64,000 bases of DNA from Pleodorina starrii (taxonomy: Eukaryota > Chlorophyta > Chlorophyceae > Chlamydomonadales > Volvocaceae), in the NCBI GenBank assembly GCA_030267565.1, contig BRXU01000002.1:6143501-6207500 (forward strand). The letters run 5' to 3'. The position numbers and the translations under genes are program-made. Numbering within the stretch: position 1 is the stretch's first letter; each line of letters begins with the position of its first letter. The notes below the pieces were generated by a model, which had not been told where the DNA came from, ran no database searches, and was given only the letters and a program-made list of their open reading frames with translations. Positions 10,812 through 25,361 of the stretch are shown one piece after another.

Positions 10812-11638
10812 TTATCCGAGTTCAGGCACTTGTTAAACTCCAGGAACGTGTTGGATTCATTGACGAGCTTGGCACGCAGGCCCACATACAGCTCAATCAT
10901 TAAGCCACAGGGGCACAGGTAGAATTTATGTGCCATGATGTCAAGCAACAACAAACAAAGTGCACAATCTGGTCTGTTGATGCACCTTTTTGTGGGAAAA
11001 CAGGGACTGTCACTTTATACCATACATGGAGCCTTAGGGTGAATTCTCCCAAGGTCCTGGGTTTCTGAGCCTTCTCCTGCGGTGTCTCTCACTCGTTCCT
11101 GTTTGGTTGACTTAAGCTGGCAAGTATGGGTGAGTGTCTTGGCAGCTCTTGTCGCCTCAAGCACAGTGCATGGCTAGCTGGCCCATTGGCTCTACTTTTC
11201 AAGAGTTTGGAACCCACTGCAAGGCATACATACACAACAAAGGAATGTATTGAACAGGTTTTTCTCAAAACATTGTGATGCTGGGTCATACATACATACT
11301 ACACAGCTCACCATGGCCATGCCAGCCACAATTCCACATGAAAGTGTGATCCAATGGTACATTTCAGATAGTGTTTTTATGTGCAGGTCATCAGCATGGC
11401 AATGCATGGAGGATGCATACTGCAGCCATATGTGGGCCAATAATAGGTGGGATGGATATTTTGAACTGGGGTCTGCACATACAATCCCTAAACATATATA
11501 GTCATACTTAGTTATGCAGTTTTCGGAGCTGCACCCATACAGACAGGGGAAACAGGTTATTCTTGACCCTGTAACTTATGCCATTCGGCTAAACGACCAA
11601 GGAAAACATGACCACATTCTCTATGTGTAAGATACCTG

Positions 11639-11709
11639 TGCACCAGCCGAGAATCGAACTCGGGTCTGGTCCGTGGCAAGGACCTATGCTACCACTATAC
11701 CACTGGTGC
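11639..11709 (-). tRNA. tRNA-Gly(GCC) (unit 7)
   Basis: Matches the reference copy; all stems are paired. Confidence 0.95.
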
Positions 11710-12265
11710 TGAACACTGCACATGTCCACTGCACAAAAGACTTACCACCCTGTTCATACTTGCCAACAAACAATTGGCCTATGTTCATGCAAACCTAGTG
11801 TACTTGCTGATAAAGACATACACTGCCCAGTGAGGGGCTCAGATAGAACTCACAACCACAAGGTTAAGAGTCTTGCCCTCTTCCACTGAATGAGCTGAAC
11901 AGGCACATTTTCAAACCTCGTACACACAGAGACATGTATGGAGTGTGCACCAATGGATGTGTTGCACAGAAAGGGACCAGACCAGATGTAGGGCTCAGCA
12001 GTGGCACAACCAGTAGGGTGCAAAAATGTTTCCCATTCAGATATACTGGATATCCAATCATGGATGCATCTTACAAATACAAATAACCCACTACCCATGT
12101 CACTTACAAATTTCACGATCAGACATCCCTCTTCCAGCTATTCACATGTGTAGTATGGAATTCCCACTTATCATGCTCCCGAAATCCACCCAGCACCCAA
12201 CATGTGAATACCGAGTACAGGACATGTTTCAGCTGTTGCAGACATGTGTACGCGGACACATATTC

Positions 12266-12338
12266 CGAGCCTACCAGGGATCGGACCTGGAATCTCCGGT
12301 TCCGTAGACCGGCGCTTTATCCATTAAGCCATAGGCCC
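12266..12338 (-). tRNA. tRNA-Arg(ACG), T-loop variant (unit 7)
   Basis: Carries the TCCGATC T loop of unit 6. Confidence 0.88.
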
Positions 12339-13165
12339 TTATCCGAGTTCAGGCACTTGTTAAACTCCAGGAACGTGTTGGATTCATTGACGAGCTTGGC
12401 ACGCAGGCCCACATACAGCTCAATCATTAAGCCACAGGGGCACAGGTAGAATTTATGTGCCATGATGTCAAGCAACAACAAACAAAGTGCACAATCTGGT
12501 CTGTTGATGCACCTTTTTGTGGGAAAACAGGGACTGTCACTTTATACCATACATGGAGCCTTAGGGTGAATTCTCCCAAGGTCCTGGGTTTCTGAGCCTT
12601 CTCCTGCGGTGTCTCTCACTCGTTCCTGTTTGGTTGACTTAAGCTGGCAAGTATGGGTGAGTGTCTTGGCAGCTCTTGTCGCCTCAAGCACAGTGCATGG
12701 CTAGCTGGCCCATTGGCTCTACTTTTCAAGAGTTTGGAACCCACTGCAAGGCATACATACACAACAAAGGAATGTATTGAACAGGTTTTTCTCAAAACAT
12801 TGTGATGCTGGGTCATACATACATACTACACAGCTCACCATGGCCATGCCAGCCACCATTCCACATGAAAGCGTGATCCAATGGTACATTTCAGATAGTG
12901 TTTTTATGTGCAGGTCATCAGCATGGCAATGCATGGAGGATGCATACTGCAGCCATATGTGGGCCAATAATAGGTGGGATGGATATTTTGAACTGGGGTC
13001 TGCACATACAATCCCTAAACATATATAGTCATACTTAGTTATGCAGTTTTCGGAGCTGCACCCATACAGACAGGGGAAACAGGTTATTCTTGACCCTGTA
13101 ACTTATGCCATTCGGCTAAACGACCAAGGAAAACATGACCACATTCTCTATGTGTAAGATACCTG

Positions 13166-13236
13166 TGCACCAGCCGAGAATCGAACTCGGGTCTGGTCCG
13201 TGGCAAGGACCTATGCTACCACTATACCACTGGTGC
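13166..13236 (-). tRNA. tRNA-Gly(GCC) (unit 8)
   Basis: Matches the reference copy; all stems are paired. Confidence 0.95.
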
Positions 13237-13792
13237 TGAACACTGCACATGTCCACTGCACAAAAGACTTACCACCCTGTTCATACTTGCCAACAAACAA
13301 TTGGCCTATGTTCATGCAAACCTAGTGTACTTGCTGATAAAGACATACACTGCCCAGTGAGGGGCTCAGATAGAACTCACAACCACAAGGTTAAGAGTCT
13401 TGCCCTCTTCCACTGAATGAGCTGAACAGGCACATTTTCAAACCTCGTACACACAGAGACATGTATGGAGTGTGCACCAATGGATGTGTTGCACAGAAAG
13501 GGACCAGACCAGATGTAGGGCTCAGCAGTGGCACAACCAGTAGGGTGCAAAAATGTTTCCCATTCAGATATACTGGATATCCAATCATGGATGCATCTTA
13601 CAAATACAAATAACCCACTACCCATGTCACTTACAAATTTCACGATCAGACATCCCTCTTCCAGCTATTCACATGTGTAGTATGGAATTCCCACTTATCA
13701 TGCTCCCGAAATCCACCCAGCACCCAACATGTGAATACCGAGTACAGGACATGTTTCAGCTGTTGCAGACATGTGTACGCGGACACATATTC

Positions 13793-13865
13793 CGAGCCTA
13801 CCAGGGATCGGACCTGGAATCTCCGGTTCCGTAGACCGGCGCTTTATCCATTAAGCCATAGGCCC
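13793..13865 (-). tRNA. tRNA-Arg(ACG), T-loop variant (unit 8)
   Basis: Carries the TCCGATC T loop of unit 6. Confidence 0.88.
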
Positions 13866-14690
13866 TTATCCGAGTTCAGGCACTTGTTAAACTCCAGGAA
13901 CGTGTTGGATTCATTGACGAGCTTGGCACGCAGGCCCACATACAGCTCAATCATTAAGCCACAGGGGCACAGGTAGAATTTATGTGCCATGATGTCAAGC
14001 AACAACAAACAAAGTGCACAATCTGGTCTGTTGATGCACCTTTTTGTGGGAAAACAGGGACTGTCACTTTATACCATACATGGAGCCTTAGGGTGAATTC
14101 TCCCAAGGTCCTGGGTTTCTGAGCCTTCTCCTGCGGTGTCTCTCACTCGTTCCTGTTTGGTTGACTTAAGCTGGCAAGTATGGGTGAGTGTCTTGGCAGC
14201 TCTTGTCGCCTCAAGCACAGTGCATGGCTAGCTGGCCCATTGGCTCTACTTTTCAAGAGTTTGGAACCCACTGCAAGGCATACATACACAACAAAGGAAT
14301 GTATTGAACAGGTTTTTCTCAAAACATTGTGATGCTGGGTCATACATACATACTACACAGCTCACCATGGCCATGCCAGCCACCATTCCATGAAAGTGTG
14401 ATCCAATGGTACATTTCAGATAGTGTTTTTATGTGCAGGTCATCAGCATGGCAATGCATGGAGGATGCATACTGCAGCCATATGTGGGCCAATAATAGGT
14501 GGGATGGATATTTTGAACTGGGGTCTGCACATACAATCCCTAAACATATATAGTCATACTTAGTTATGCAGTTTTCGGAGCTGCACCCATACAGACAGGG
14601 GAAACAGGTTATTCTTGACCCTGTAACTTATGCCATTCGGCTAAACGACCAAGGAAAACATGACCACATTCTCTATGTGTAAGATACCTG

Positions 14691-14761
14691 TGCACCAGCC
14701 GAGAATCGAACTCGGGTCTGGTCCGTGGCAAGGACCTATGCTACCACTATACCACTGGTGC
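14691..14761 (-). tRNA. tRNA-Gly(GCC) (unit 9)
   Basis: Intact cloverleaf. It lies in the 1525-bp unit, but the 2-bp loss is outside the gene. Confidence 0.95.
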
Positions 14762-15317
14762 TGAACACTGCACATGTCCACTGCACAAAAGACTTACCAC
14801 CCTGTTCATACTTGCCAACAAACAATTGGCCTATGTTCATGCAAACCTGGTGTACTTGCTGATAAAGACATACACTGCCCAGTGAGGGGCTCAGATAGAA
14901 CTCACAACCACAAGGTTAAGAGTCTTGCCCTCTTCCACTGAATGAGCTGAACAGGCACATTTTCAAACCTCGTACACACAGAGACATGTATGGAGTGTGC
15001 ACCAATGGATGTGTTGCACAGAAAGGGACCAGACCAGATGTAGGGCTCAGCAGTGGCACAACCAGTAGGGTGCAAAAATGTTTCCCATTCAGATATACTG
15101 GATATCCAATCATGGATGCATCTTACAAATACAAATAACCCACTACCCATGTCACTTACAAATTTCACGATCAGACATCCCTCTTCCAGCTATTCACATG
15201 TGTAGTATGGAATTCCCACTTATCATGCTCCCGAAATCCACCCAGCACCCAACATGTGAATACCGAGTACAGGACATGTTTCAGCTGTTGCAGACATGTG
15301 TACGCGGACACATATTC

Positions 15318-15390
15318 CGAGCCTACCAGGGATCGAACCTGGAATCTCCGGTTCCGTAGACCGGCGCTTTATCCATTAAGCCATAGGCCC
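15318..15390 (-). tRNA. tRNA-Arg(ACG) (unit 9)
   Basis: Matches the reference copy with a fully paired D stem. Confidence 0.96.
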
Positions 15391-16128
15391 TTATCCGAGT
15401 TCAGGCACTTGTTAAACTCCAGGAACGTGTTGGATTCATTGACGAGCTTGGCACGCAGGCCCACATACAGCTCAATCATTAAGCCACAGGGGCACAGGTT
15501 GAATTTATGTGCCATGATGTCAAGCAACAACAAACAAAGTGCACAATCTGGTCTGTTGATGCACCTTTTTGTGGGAAAACAGGGACTGTCACTTTATACC
15601 ATACATGGAGCCTTAGGGTGAATTCTCCCAAGGTCCTGGGTTTCTGAGCCTTCTCCTGCGGTGTCTCTCACTCGTTCCTGTTTGGTTGACTTAAGCTGGC
15701 AAGTATGGGTGAGTGTCTTGGCAGCTCTTGTCGCCTCAAGCACAGTGCATGGCTAGCTGGCCCATTGGCTCTACTTTTCAAGAGTTTGGAACCCACTGCA
15801 AGGCATACATACACAACAAAGGAATGTATTGAACAGGTTTTTCTCAAAACATTGTGATGCTGGGTCATACATACATACTACACAGCTCACCATGGCCATG
15901 CCAGCCACCATTCCACATGAAAGCGTGATCCAATGGTACATTTCAGATAGTGTTTTTATGTGCAGGTCATCAGCATGGCAATGCATGGAGGATGCATACT
16001 GCAGCCATATGTGGGCCAATAATAGGTGGGATGGATATTTTGAACTGGGGTCTGCACATACAATCCCTAAACATATATAGTCATACTTAGTTATGCAGTT
16101 TTCGGATAACCCATGTGTAAGATACCTG

Positions 16129-16199
16129 TGCACCAGCCGAGAATCGAACTCGGGTCTGGTCCGTGGCAAGGACCTATGCTACCACTATACCACTGGTGC
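16129..16199 (-). tRNA. tRNA-Gly(GCC) (unit 10)
   Basis: Intact cloverleaf. The 89-bp net deletion of this unit removes the downstream TTTT terminator candidate and stops about 20 nt from the gene's 3' end. Confidence 0.95.
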
Positions 16200-16755
16200 T
16201 GAACACTGCACATGTCCACTGCACAAAAGACTTACCACCCTGTTCATACTTGCCAACAAACAATTGGCCTATGTTCATGCAAACCTGGTGTACTTGCTGA
16301 TAAAGACATACACTGCCCAGTGAGGGGCTCAGATAGAACTCACAACCACAAGGTTAAGAGTCTTGCCCTCTTCCACTGAATGAGCTGAACAGGCACATTT
16401 TCAAACCTCGTACACACAGAGACATGTATGGAGTGTGCACCAATGGATGTGTTGCACAGAAAGGGACCAGACCAGATGTAGGGCTCAGCAGTGGCACAAC
16501 CAGTAGGGTGCAAAAATGTTTCCCATTCAGATATACTGGATATCCAATCATGGATGCATCTTACAAATACAAATAACCCACTACCCATGTCACTTACAAA
16601 TTTCACGATCAGACATCCCTCTTCCAGCTATTCACATGTGTAGTATGGAATTCCCACTTATCATGCTCCCGAAATCCACCCAGCACCCAACATGTGAATG
16701 CCGAGTACAGGACATGTTTTAGCTGTTGCAGACATGTGTACGTGGACACATATTC

Positions 16756-16828
16756 CGAGCATACCAGGGATCGAACCTGGAATCTCCGGTTCCGTAGACC
16801 GGCGCTTTATCCATTATGCCATAGGCCC
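16756..16828 (-). tRNA. tRNA-Arg(ACG), acceptor variant (unit 10)
   Basis: The 3' acceptor strand reads TATGCTC, leaving one C-T mismatch. The D stem is of the GCAT form. Confidence 0.88.
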
Positions 16829-17655
16829 TTATCCGAGTTCAGGCACTTGTCAAATACCAGGAACGTGTTGGATTCATTGACGAGCTTGGCACGAAGGCCC
16901 ACATACAGCTTAAACATTAAGCCACAGGGGCACAGGTAGAATTTATGTGCCATGATGTCAAGCAACAACAAACAAAGTGCACAATCTGGTCTGTTGATGC
17001 ACCTTTTTGTGGGAAAACAGGGACTGTCACTTTATACCATACATGGAGCCTTAGGGTGAATTCTCCCAAGGTCCTGGGTTTCTGAGCCTTCTCCTGCGGT
17101 GTCTCTCACTCGTTCCTGTTTGGTTGACTTAAGCTGGCAAGTATGGGTGAGTGTCTTGGCAGCTCTTGTCGCCTCAAGCACAGTGCATGGCTAGCTGGCC
17201 CATTGGCTCTACTTTTCAAGAGTTTGGAACCCACTGCAAGGCATACATACACAACAAAGGAATGTATTGAACAGGTTTTTCTCAAAACATTGTGATGCTG
17301 GGTCATACATACATACTACACAGCTCACCATGGCCATGCCAGCCACCATTCCACATGAAAGCGTGATCCAATGGTACATTTCAGATAGTGTTTTTATGTG
17401 CAGGTCATCAGCATGGCAATGCATGGAGGATGCATACTGCAGCCATATGTGGGCCAATAATAGGTGGGATGGATATTTTGAACTGGGGTCTGCACATACA
17501 ATCCCTAAACATATATAGTCATACTTAGTTATGCAGTTTTCGGAGCTGCACCCATACAGACAGGGGAAACAGGTTATTCTTGACCCTGTAACTTATGCCA
17601 TTCGGCTAAACGACCAAGGAAAACATGACCACATTCTCTATGTGTAAGATATCTG

Positions 17656-17726
17656 TGCACCAGCCGAGAATCGAACTCGGGTCTGGTCCGTGGCAAGGAC
17701 CTATGCTACCACTATACCACTGGTGC
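17656..17726 (-). tRNA. tRNA-Gly(GCC) (unit 11)
   Basis: Matches the reference copy. Confidence 0.95.
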
Positions 17727-18282
17727 TGAACACTGCACATGTCCACTGCACAAAAGACTTACCACCCTGTTCATACTTGCCAACAAACAATTGGCCTATG
17801 TTCATGCAAACCTGGTGTACTTGCTGATAAAGACATACACTGCCCAGTGAGGGGCTCAGATAGAACTCACAACCACAAGGTTAAGAGTCTTGCCCTCTTC
17901 CACTGAATGAGCTGAACAGGCACATTTTCAAACCTCGTACACACAGAGACATGTATGGAGTGTGCACCAATGGATGTGTTGCACAGAAAGGGACCAGACC
18001 AGATGTAGGGCTCAGCAGTGGCACAACCAGTAGGGTGCAAAAATGTTTCCCATTCAGATATACTGGATATCCAATCATGGATGCATCTTACAAATACAAA
18101 TAACCCACTACCCATGTCACTTACAAATTTCACGATCAGACATCCCTCTTCCAGCTATTCACATGTGTAGTATGGAATTCCCACTTATCATGCTCCCGAA
18201 ATCCACCCAGCACCCAACATGTGAATACCGAGTACAGGACATGTTTCAGCTGTTGCAGACATGTGTACGCGGACACATATTT

Positions 18283-18355
18283 CGAGCCTACCAGGGATCG
18301 AACCTGGAATCTCCGGTTCCGTAGACCGGCGCTTTATCCATTAAGCCAGAGGCCC
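18283..18355 (-). tRNA. tRNA-Arg(ACG), acceptor variant (unit 11)
   Basis: The 5' acceptor strand reads GGGCCTC, breaking its last pair. Other stems are intact. Confidence 0.9.
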
Positions 18356-19182
18356 TTATCCGAGTTCAGGCACTTGTTAAACTCCAGGAACGTGTTGGAT
18401 TCATTGACGAGCTTGGCACGCAGGCCCACATACAGCTCAATCATTAAGCCACAGGGGCACAGGTAGAATTTATGTGCCATGATGTCAAGCAACAACAAAC
18501 AAAGTGCACAATCTGGTCTGTTGATGCACCTTTTTGTGGGAAAACAGGGACTGTCACTTTATACCATACATGGAGCCTTAGGGTGAATTCTCCCAAGGTC
18601 CTGGGTTTCTGAGCCTTCTCCTGCGGTGTCTCTCACTCGTTCCTGTTTGGTTGACTTAAGCTGGCAAGTATGGGTGAGTGTCTTGGCAGCTCTTGTCGCC
18701 TCAAGCACAGTGCATGGCTAGCTGGCCCATTGGCTCTACTTTTCAAGAGTTTGGAACCCACTGCAAGGCATACATACACAACAAAGGAATGTATTGAACA
18801 GGTTTTTCTCAAAACATTGTGATGCTGGGTCATACATACATACTACACAGCTCACCATGGCCATGCCAGCCACCATTCCACATGAAAGTGTGATCCAATG
18901 GTACATTTCAGATAGTGTTTTTATGTGCAGGTCATCAGCATGGCAATGCATGGAGGATGCATACTGCAGCCATATGTGGGCCAATAATAGGTGGGATGGA
19001 TATTTTGAACTGGGGTCTGCACATACAATCCCTAAACATATATAGTCATACTTAGTTATGCAGTTTTCGGAGCTGCACCCATACAGACAGGGGAAACAGG
19101 TTATTCTTGACCCTGTAACTTATGCCATTCGGCTAAACGACCAAGGAAAACATGACCACATTCTCTATGTGTAAGATACCTG

Positions 19183-19253
19183 TGCACCAGCCGAGAATCG
19201 AACTCGGGTCTGGTCCGTGGCAAGGACCTATGCTACCACTATACCACTGGTGC
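19183..19253 (-). tRNA. tRNA-Gly(GCC) (unit 12)
   Basis: Matches the reference copy. Confidence 0.95.
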
Positions 19254-19809
19254 TGAACACTGCACATGTCCACTGCACAAAAGACTTACCACCCTGTTCA
19301 TACTTGCCAACAAACAATTGGCCTATGTTCATGCAAACCTGGTGTACTTGCTGATAAAGACATACACTGCCCAGTGAGGGGCTCAGATAGAACTCACAAC
19401 CACAAGGTTAAGAGTCTTGCCCTCTTCCACTGAATGAGCTGAACAGGCACATTTTCAAACCTCGTACACACAGAGACATGTATGGAGTGTGCACCAATGG
19501 ATGTGTTGCACAGAAAGGGACCAGACCAGATGTAGGGCTCAGCAGTGGCACAACCAGTAGGGTGCAAAAATGTTTCCCATTCAGATATACTGGATATCCA
19601 ATCATGGATGCATCTTACAAATACAAATAACCCACTACCCATGTCACTTACAAATTTCACGATCAGACATCCCTCTTCCAGCTATTCACATGTGTAGTAT
19701 GGAATTCCCACTTATCATGCTCCCGAAATCCACCCAGCACCCAACATGTGAATACCGAGTACAGGACATGTTTCAGCTGATGCAGACATGTGTACGTGGA
19801 CACATATTT

Positions 19810-19882
19810 CGAGCCTACCAGGGATCGAACCTGGAATCTCCGGTTCCGTAGACCGGCGCTTTATCCATTATGCCATAGGCCC
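19810..19882 (-). tRNA. tRNA-Arg(ACG) (unit 12)
   Basis: Intact apart from the GCAT-type D stem. Confidence 0.93.
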
Positions 19883-20709
19883 TTATCCGAGTTCAGGCAC
19901 TTGTTAAACTCCAGGAACGTGTTGGATTCATTGACGAGCTTGGCACGCAGGCCCACATACAGCTCAATCATTAAGCCACAGGGGCACAGGTAGAATTTAT
20001 GTGCCATGATGTCAAGCAACAACAAACAAAGTGCACAATCTGGTCTGTTGATGCACCTTTTTGTGGGAAAACAGGGACTGTCACTTTATACCATACATGG
20101 AGCCTTAGGGTGAATTCTCCCAAGGTCCTGGGTTTCTGAGCCTTCTCCTGCGGTGTCTCTCACTCGTTCCTGTTTGGTTGACTTAAGCTGGCAAGTATGG
20201 GTGAGTGTCTTGGCAGCTCTTGTCGCCTCAAGCACAGTGCATGGCTAGCTGGCCCATTGGCTCTACTTTTCAAGAGTTTGGAACCCACTGCAAGGCATAC
20301 ATACACAACAAAGGAATGTATTGAACAGGTTTTTCTCAAAACATTGTGATGCTGGGTCATACATACATACTACACAGCTCACCATGGCCATGCCAGCCAC
20401 CATTCCACATGAAAGCGTGATCCAATGGTACATTTCAGATAGTGTTTTTATGTGCAGGTCATCAGCATGGCAATGCATGGAGGATGCATACTGCAGCCAT
20501 ATGTGGGCCAATAATAGGTGGGATGGATATTTTGAACTGGGGTCTGCACATACAATCCCTAAACATATATAGTCATACTTAGTTATGCAGTTTTCGGAGC
20601 TGCACCCATACAGACAGGGGAAACAGGTTATTCTTGACCCTGTAACTTATGCCATTCGGCTAAACGACCAAGGAAAACATGACCATATTCTCTATGTGTA
20701 AGATATCTG

Positions 20710-20780
20710 TGCACCAGCCGAGAATCGAACTCGGGTCTGGTCCGTGGCAAGGACCTATGCTACCACTATACCACTGGTGC
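20710..20780 (-). tRNA. tRNA-Gly(GCC) (unit 13)
   Basis: Intact gene; one base differs only in the 3' flank (CATATTC). Confidence 0.95.
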
Positions 20781-21336
20781 TGAACACTGCACATGTCCAC
20801 TGCACAAAAGACTTACCACCCTGTTCATACTTGCCAACAAACAATTGGCCTATGTTCATGCAAACCTGGTGTACTTGCTGATAAAGACATACACTGCCCA
20901 GTGAGGGGCTCAGATAGAACTCACAACCACAAGGTTAAGAGTCTTGCCCTCTTCCACTGAATGAGCTGAACAGGCACATTTTCAAACCTCGTACACACAG
21001 AGACATGTATGGAGTGTGCACCAATGGATGTGTTGCACAGAAAGGGACCAGACCAGATGTAGGGCTCAGCAGTGGCACAACCAGTAGGGTGCAAAAATGT
21101 TTCCCATTCAGATATACTGGATATCCAATCATGGATGCATCTTACAAATGCAAATAACCCACTACCCATGTCACTTACAAATTTCACGATCAGACATCCC
21201 TCTTCCAGCTATTCACATGTGTAGTATGGAATTCCCACTTATCATGCTCCCGAAATCCACCCAGCACCCAACATGTGAATGCCGAGTACAGGACATGTTT
21301 TAGCTGTTGCAGACATGTGTACGTGGACACATATTC

Positions 21337-21409
21337 CGAGCATACCAGGGATCGAACCTGGAATCTCCGGTTCCGTAGACCGGCGCTTTATCCATTATGC
21401 CATAGGCCC
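21337..21409 (-). tRNA. tRNA-Arg(ACG), acceptor variant (unit 13)
   Basis: Shares TATGCTC and the GCAT D stem with unit 10. Confidence 0.88.
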
Positions 21410-22236
21410 TTATCCGAGTTCAGGCACTTGTCAAATACCAGGAACGTGTTGGATTCATTGACGAGCTTGGCACGCAGGCCCACATACAGCTCAATCATTA
21501 AGCCACAGGGGCACAGGTAGAATTTATGTGCCATGATGTCAAGCAACAACAAACAAAGTGCACAATCTGGTCTGTTGATGCACCTTTTTGTGGGAAAACA
21601 GGGACTGTCACTTTATACCATACATGGAGCCTTAGGGTGAATTCTCCCAAGGTCCTGGGTTTCTGAGCCTTCTCCTGCGGTGTCTCTCACTCGTTCCTGT
21701 TTGGTTGACTTAAGCTGGCAAGTATGGGTGAGTGTCTTGGCAGCTCTTGTCGCCTCAAGCACAGTGCATGGCTAGCTGGCCCATTGGCTCTACTTTTCAA
21801 GAGTTTGGAACCCACTGCAAGGCATACATACACAACAAAGGAATGTATTGAACAGGTTTTTCTCAAAACATTGTGATGCTGGGTCATACATACATACTAC
21901 ACAGCTCACCATGGCCATGCCAGCCACCATTCCACATGAAAGCGTGATCCAATGGTACATTTCAGATAGTGTTTTTATGTGCAGGTCATCAGCATGGCAA
22001 TGCATGGAGGATGCATACTGCAGCCATATGTGGGCCAATAATAGGTGGGATGGATATTTTGAACTGGGGTCTGCACATACAATCCCTAAACATATATAGT
22101 CATACTTAGTTATGCAGTTTTCGGAGCTGCACCCATACAGACAGGGGAAACAGGTTATTCTTGACCCTGTAACTTATGCCATTCGGCTAAACGACCAAGG
22201 AAAACATGACCATATTCTCTATGTGTAAGATATCTG

Positions 22237-22307
22237 TGCACCAGCCGAGAATCGAACTCGGGTCTGGTCCGTGGCAAGGACCTATGCTACCACTATACCA
22301 CTGGTGC
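22237..22307 (-). tRNA. tRNA-Gly(GCC) (unit 14)
   Basis: Intact gene; shares the flank variant of unit 13. Confidence 0.95.
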
Positions 22308-22863
22308 TGAACACTGCACATGTCCACTGCACAAAAGACTTACCACCCTGTTCATACTTGCCAACAAACAATTGGCCTATGTTCATGCAAACCTGGTGTA
22401 CTTGCTGATAAAGACATACACTGCCCAGTGAGGGGCTCAGATAGAACTCACAACCACAAGGTTAAGAGTCTTGCCCTCTTCCACTGAATGAGCTGAACAG
22501 GCACATTTTCAAACCTCGTACACACAGAGACATGTATGGAGTGTGCACCAATGGATGTGTTGCACAGAAAGGGACCAGACCAGATGTAGGGCTCAGCAGT
22601 GGCACAACCAGTAGGGTGCAAAAATGTTTCCCATTCAGATATACTGGATATCCAATCATGGATGCATCTTACAAATACAAATAACCCACTACCCATGTCA
22701 CTTACAAATTTCACGATCAGACATCCCTCTTCCAGCTATTCACATGTGTAGTATGGAATTCCCACTTATCATGCTCCCGAAATCCACCCAGCACCCAACA
22801 TGTGAATGCCGAGTACAGGACATGTTTTAGCTGTTGCAGACATGTGTACGTGGACACATATTC

Positions 22864-22936
22864 CGAGCATACCAGGGATCGAACCTGGAATCTCCGGTTC
22901 CGTAGACCGGCGCTTTATCCATTATGCCATAGGCCC
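22864..22936 (-). tRNA. tRNA-Arg(ACG), acceptor variant (unit 14)
   Basis: Identical variant set to unit 13. Confidence 0.88.
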
Positions 22937-23763
22937 TTATCCGAGTTCAGGCACTTGTCAAATACCAGGAACGTGTTGGATTCATTGACGAGCTTGGCAC
23001 GCAGGCCCACATACAGCTCAATCATTAAGCCACAGGGGCACAGGTAGAATTTATGTGCCATGATGTCAAGCAACAACAAACAAAGTGCACAATCTGGTCT
23101 GTTGATGCACCTTTTTGTGGGAAAACAGGGACTGTCACTTTATACCATACATGGAGCCTTAGGGTGAATTCTCCCAAGGTCCTGGGTTTCTGAGCCTTCT
23201 CCTGCGGTGTCTCTCACTCGTTCCTGTTTGGTTGACTTAAGCTGGCAAGTATGGGTGAGTGTCTTGGCAGCTCTTGTCGCCTCAAGCACAGTGCATGGCT
23301 AGCTGGCCCATTGGCTCTACTTTTCAAGAGTTTGGAACCCACTGCAAGGCATACATACACAACAAAGGAATGTATTGAACAGGTTTTTCTCAAAACATTG
23401 TGATGCTGGGTCATACATACATACTACACAGCTCACCATGGCCATGCCAGCCACCATTCCACATGAAAGCGTGATCCAATGGTACATTTCAGATAGTGTT
23501 TTTATGTGCAGGCCATCAGCATGGCAATGCATGGAGGATGCATACTGCAGCCATATGTGGGCCAATAATAGGTGGGATGGATATTTTGAACTGGGGTCTG
23601 CACATACAATCCCTAAACATATATAGTCATACTTAGTTATGCAGTTTTCGGAGCTGCACCCATACAGACAGGGGAAACAGGTTATTCTTGACCCTGTAAC
23701 TTATGCCATTCGGCTAAACGACCAAGGAAAACATGACCACATTCTCTATGTGTAAGATATCTG

Positions 23764-23834
23764 TGCACCAGCCGAGAATCGAACTCAGGTCTGGTCCGTG
23801 GCAAGGACCTATGCTACCACTATACCACTGGTGC
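23764..23834 (-). tRNA. tRNA-Gly(GCC) (unit 15)
   Basis: One T-stem change (CTGAG/CTCGG) is tolerated as a G-U pair. Confidence 0.93.
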
Positions 23835-24390
23835 TGAACACTGCACATGTCCACTGCACAAAAGACTTACCACCCTGTTCATACTTGCCAACAAACAATT
23901 GGCCTATGTTCATGCAAACCTGGTGTACTTGCTGATAAAGACATACACTGCCCAGTGAGGGGCTCAGATAGAACTCACAACCACAAGGTTAAGAGTCTTG
24001 CCCTCTTCCACTGAATGAGCTGAACAGGCACATTTTCAAACCTCGTACACACAGAGACATGTATGGAGTGTGCACCAATGGATGTGTTGCACAGAAAGGG
24101 ACCAGACCAGATGTAGGGCTCAGCAGTGGCACAACCAGTAGGGTGCAAAAATGTTTCCCATTCAGATATACTGGATATCCAATCATGGATGCATCTTACA
24201 AATACAAATAACCCACTACCCATGTCACTTACAAATTTCACGATCAGACATCCCTCTTCCAGCTATTCACATGTGTAGTATGGAATTCCCACTTATCATG
24301 CTCCCGAAATCCACCCAGCACCCAACATGTGAATGCCGAGTACAGGACATGTTTTAGCTGTTGCAGACATGTGTACGTGGACACATATTC

Positions 24391-24463
24391 CGAGCCTACC
24401 AGGGATCGAACCTGGAATCTCCGGTTCCGTAGACCGGCGCTTTATCCATTAAGCCATAGGCCC
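24391..24463 (-). tRNA. tRNA-Arg(ACG) (unit 15)
   Basis: Matches the reference copy. Confidence 0.96.
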
Positions 24464-25290
24464 TTATCCGAGTTCAGGCACTTGTTAAACACCAGGAACG
24501 TGTTGGATTCATTGACGAGCTTGGCACGCAGGCCCACATACAGCTCAATCATTAAGCCACAGGGGCACAGGTAGAATTTATGTGCCATGATGTCAAGCAA
24601 CAACAAACAAAGTGCACAATCTGGTCTGTTGATGCACCTTTTTGTGGGAAAACAGGGACTGTCACTTTATACCATACATGGAGCCTTAGGGTGAATTCTC
24701 CCAAGGTCCTGGGTTTCTGAGCCTTCTCCTGCGGTGTCTCTCACTCGTTCCTGTTTGGTTGACTTAAGCTGGCAAGTATGGGTGAGTGTCTTGGCAGCTC
24801 TTGTCGCCTCAAGCACAGTGCATGGCTAGCTGGCCCATTGGCTCTACTTTTCAAGAGTTTGGAACCCACTGCAAGGCATACATACACAACAAAGGAATGT
24901 ATTGAACAGGTTTTTCTCAAAACATTGTGATGCTGGGTCATACATACATACTACACAGCTCACCATGGCCATGCCAGCCACCATTCCACATGAAAGCGTG
25001 ATCCAATGGTACATTTCAGATAGTGTTTTTATGTGCAGGTCATCAGCATGGCAATGCATGGAGGATGCATACTGCAGCCATATGTGGGCCAATAATAGGT
25101 GGGATGGATATTTTGAACTGGGGTCTGCACATACAATCCCTAAACATATATAGTCATACTTAGTTATGCAGTTTTCGGAGCTGCACCCATACAGACAGGG
25201 GAAACAGGTTATTCTTGACCCTGTAACTTATGCCATTCGGCTAAACGACCAAGGAAAACATGACCATATTCTCTATGTGTAAGATACCTG

Positions 25291-25361
25291 TGCACCAGCC
25301 GAGAATCGAACTCGGGTCTGGTCCGTGGCAAGGACCTATGCTACCACTATACCACTGGTGC
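25291..25361 (-). tRNA. tRNA-Gly(GCC) (unit 16)
   Basis: Matches the reference copy. Confidence 0.95.

Noticed and set aside
16081..16130. 89-bp net deletion in unit 10 as a meaningful regulatory loss
   Set aside because: It affects one copy only and lies in spacer. It is an ordinary indel, though it does remove the TTTT downstream of that Gly gene.
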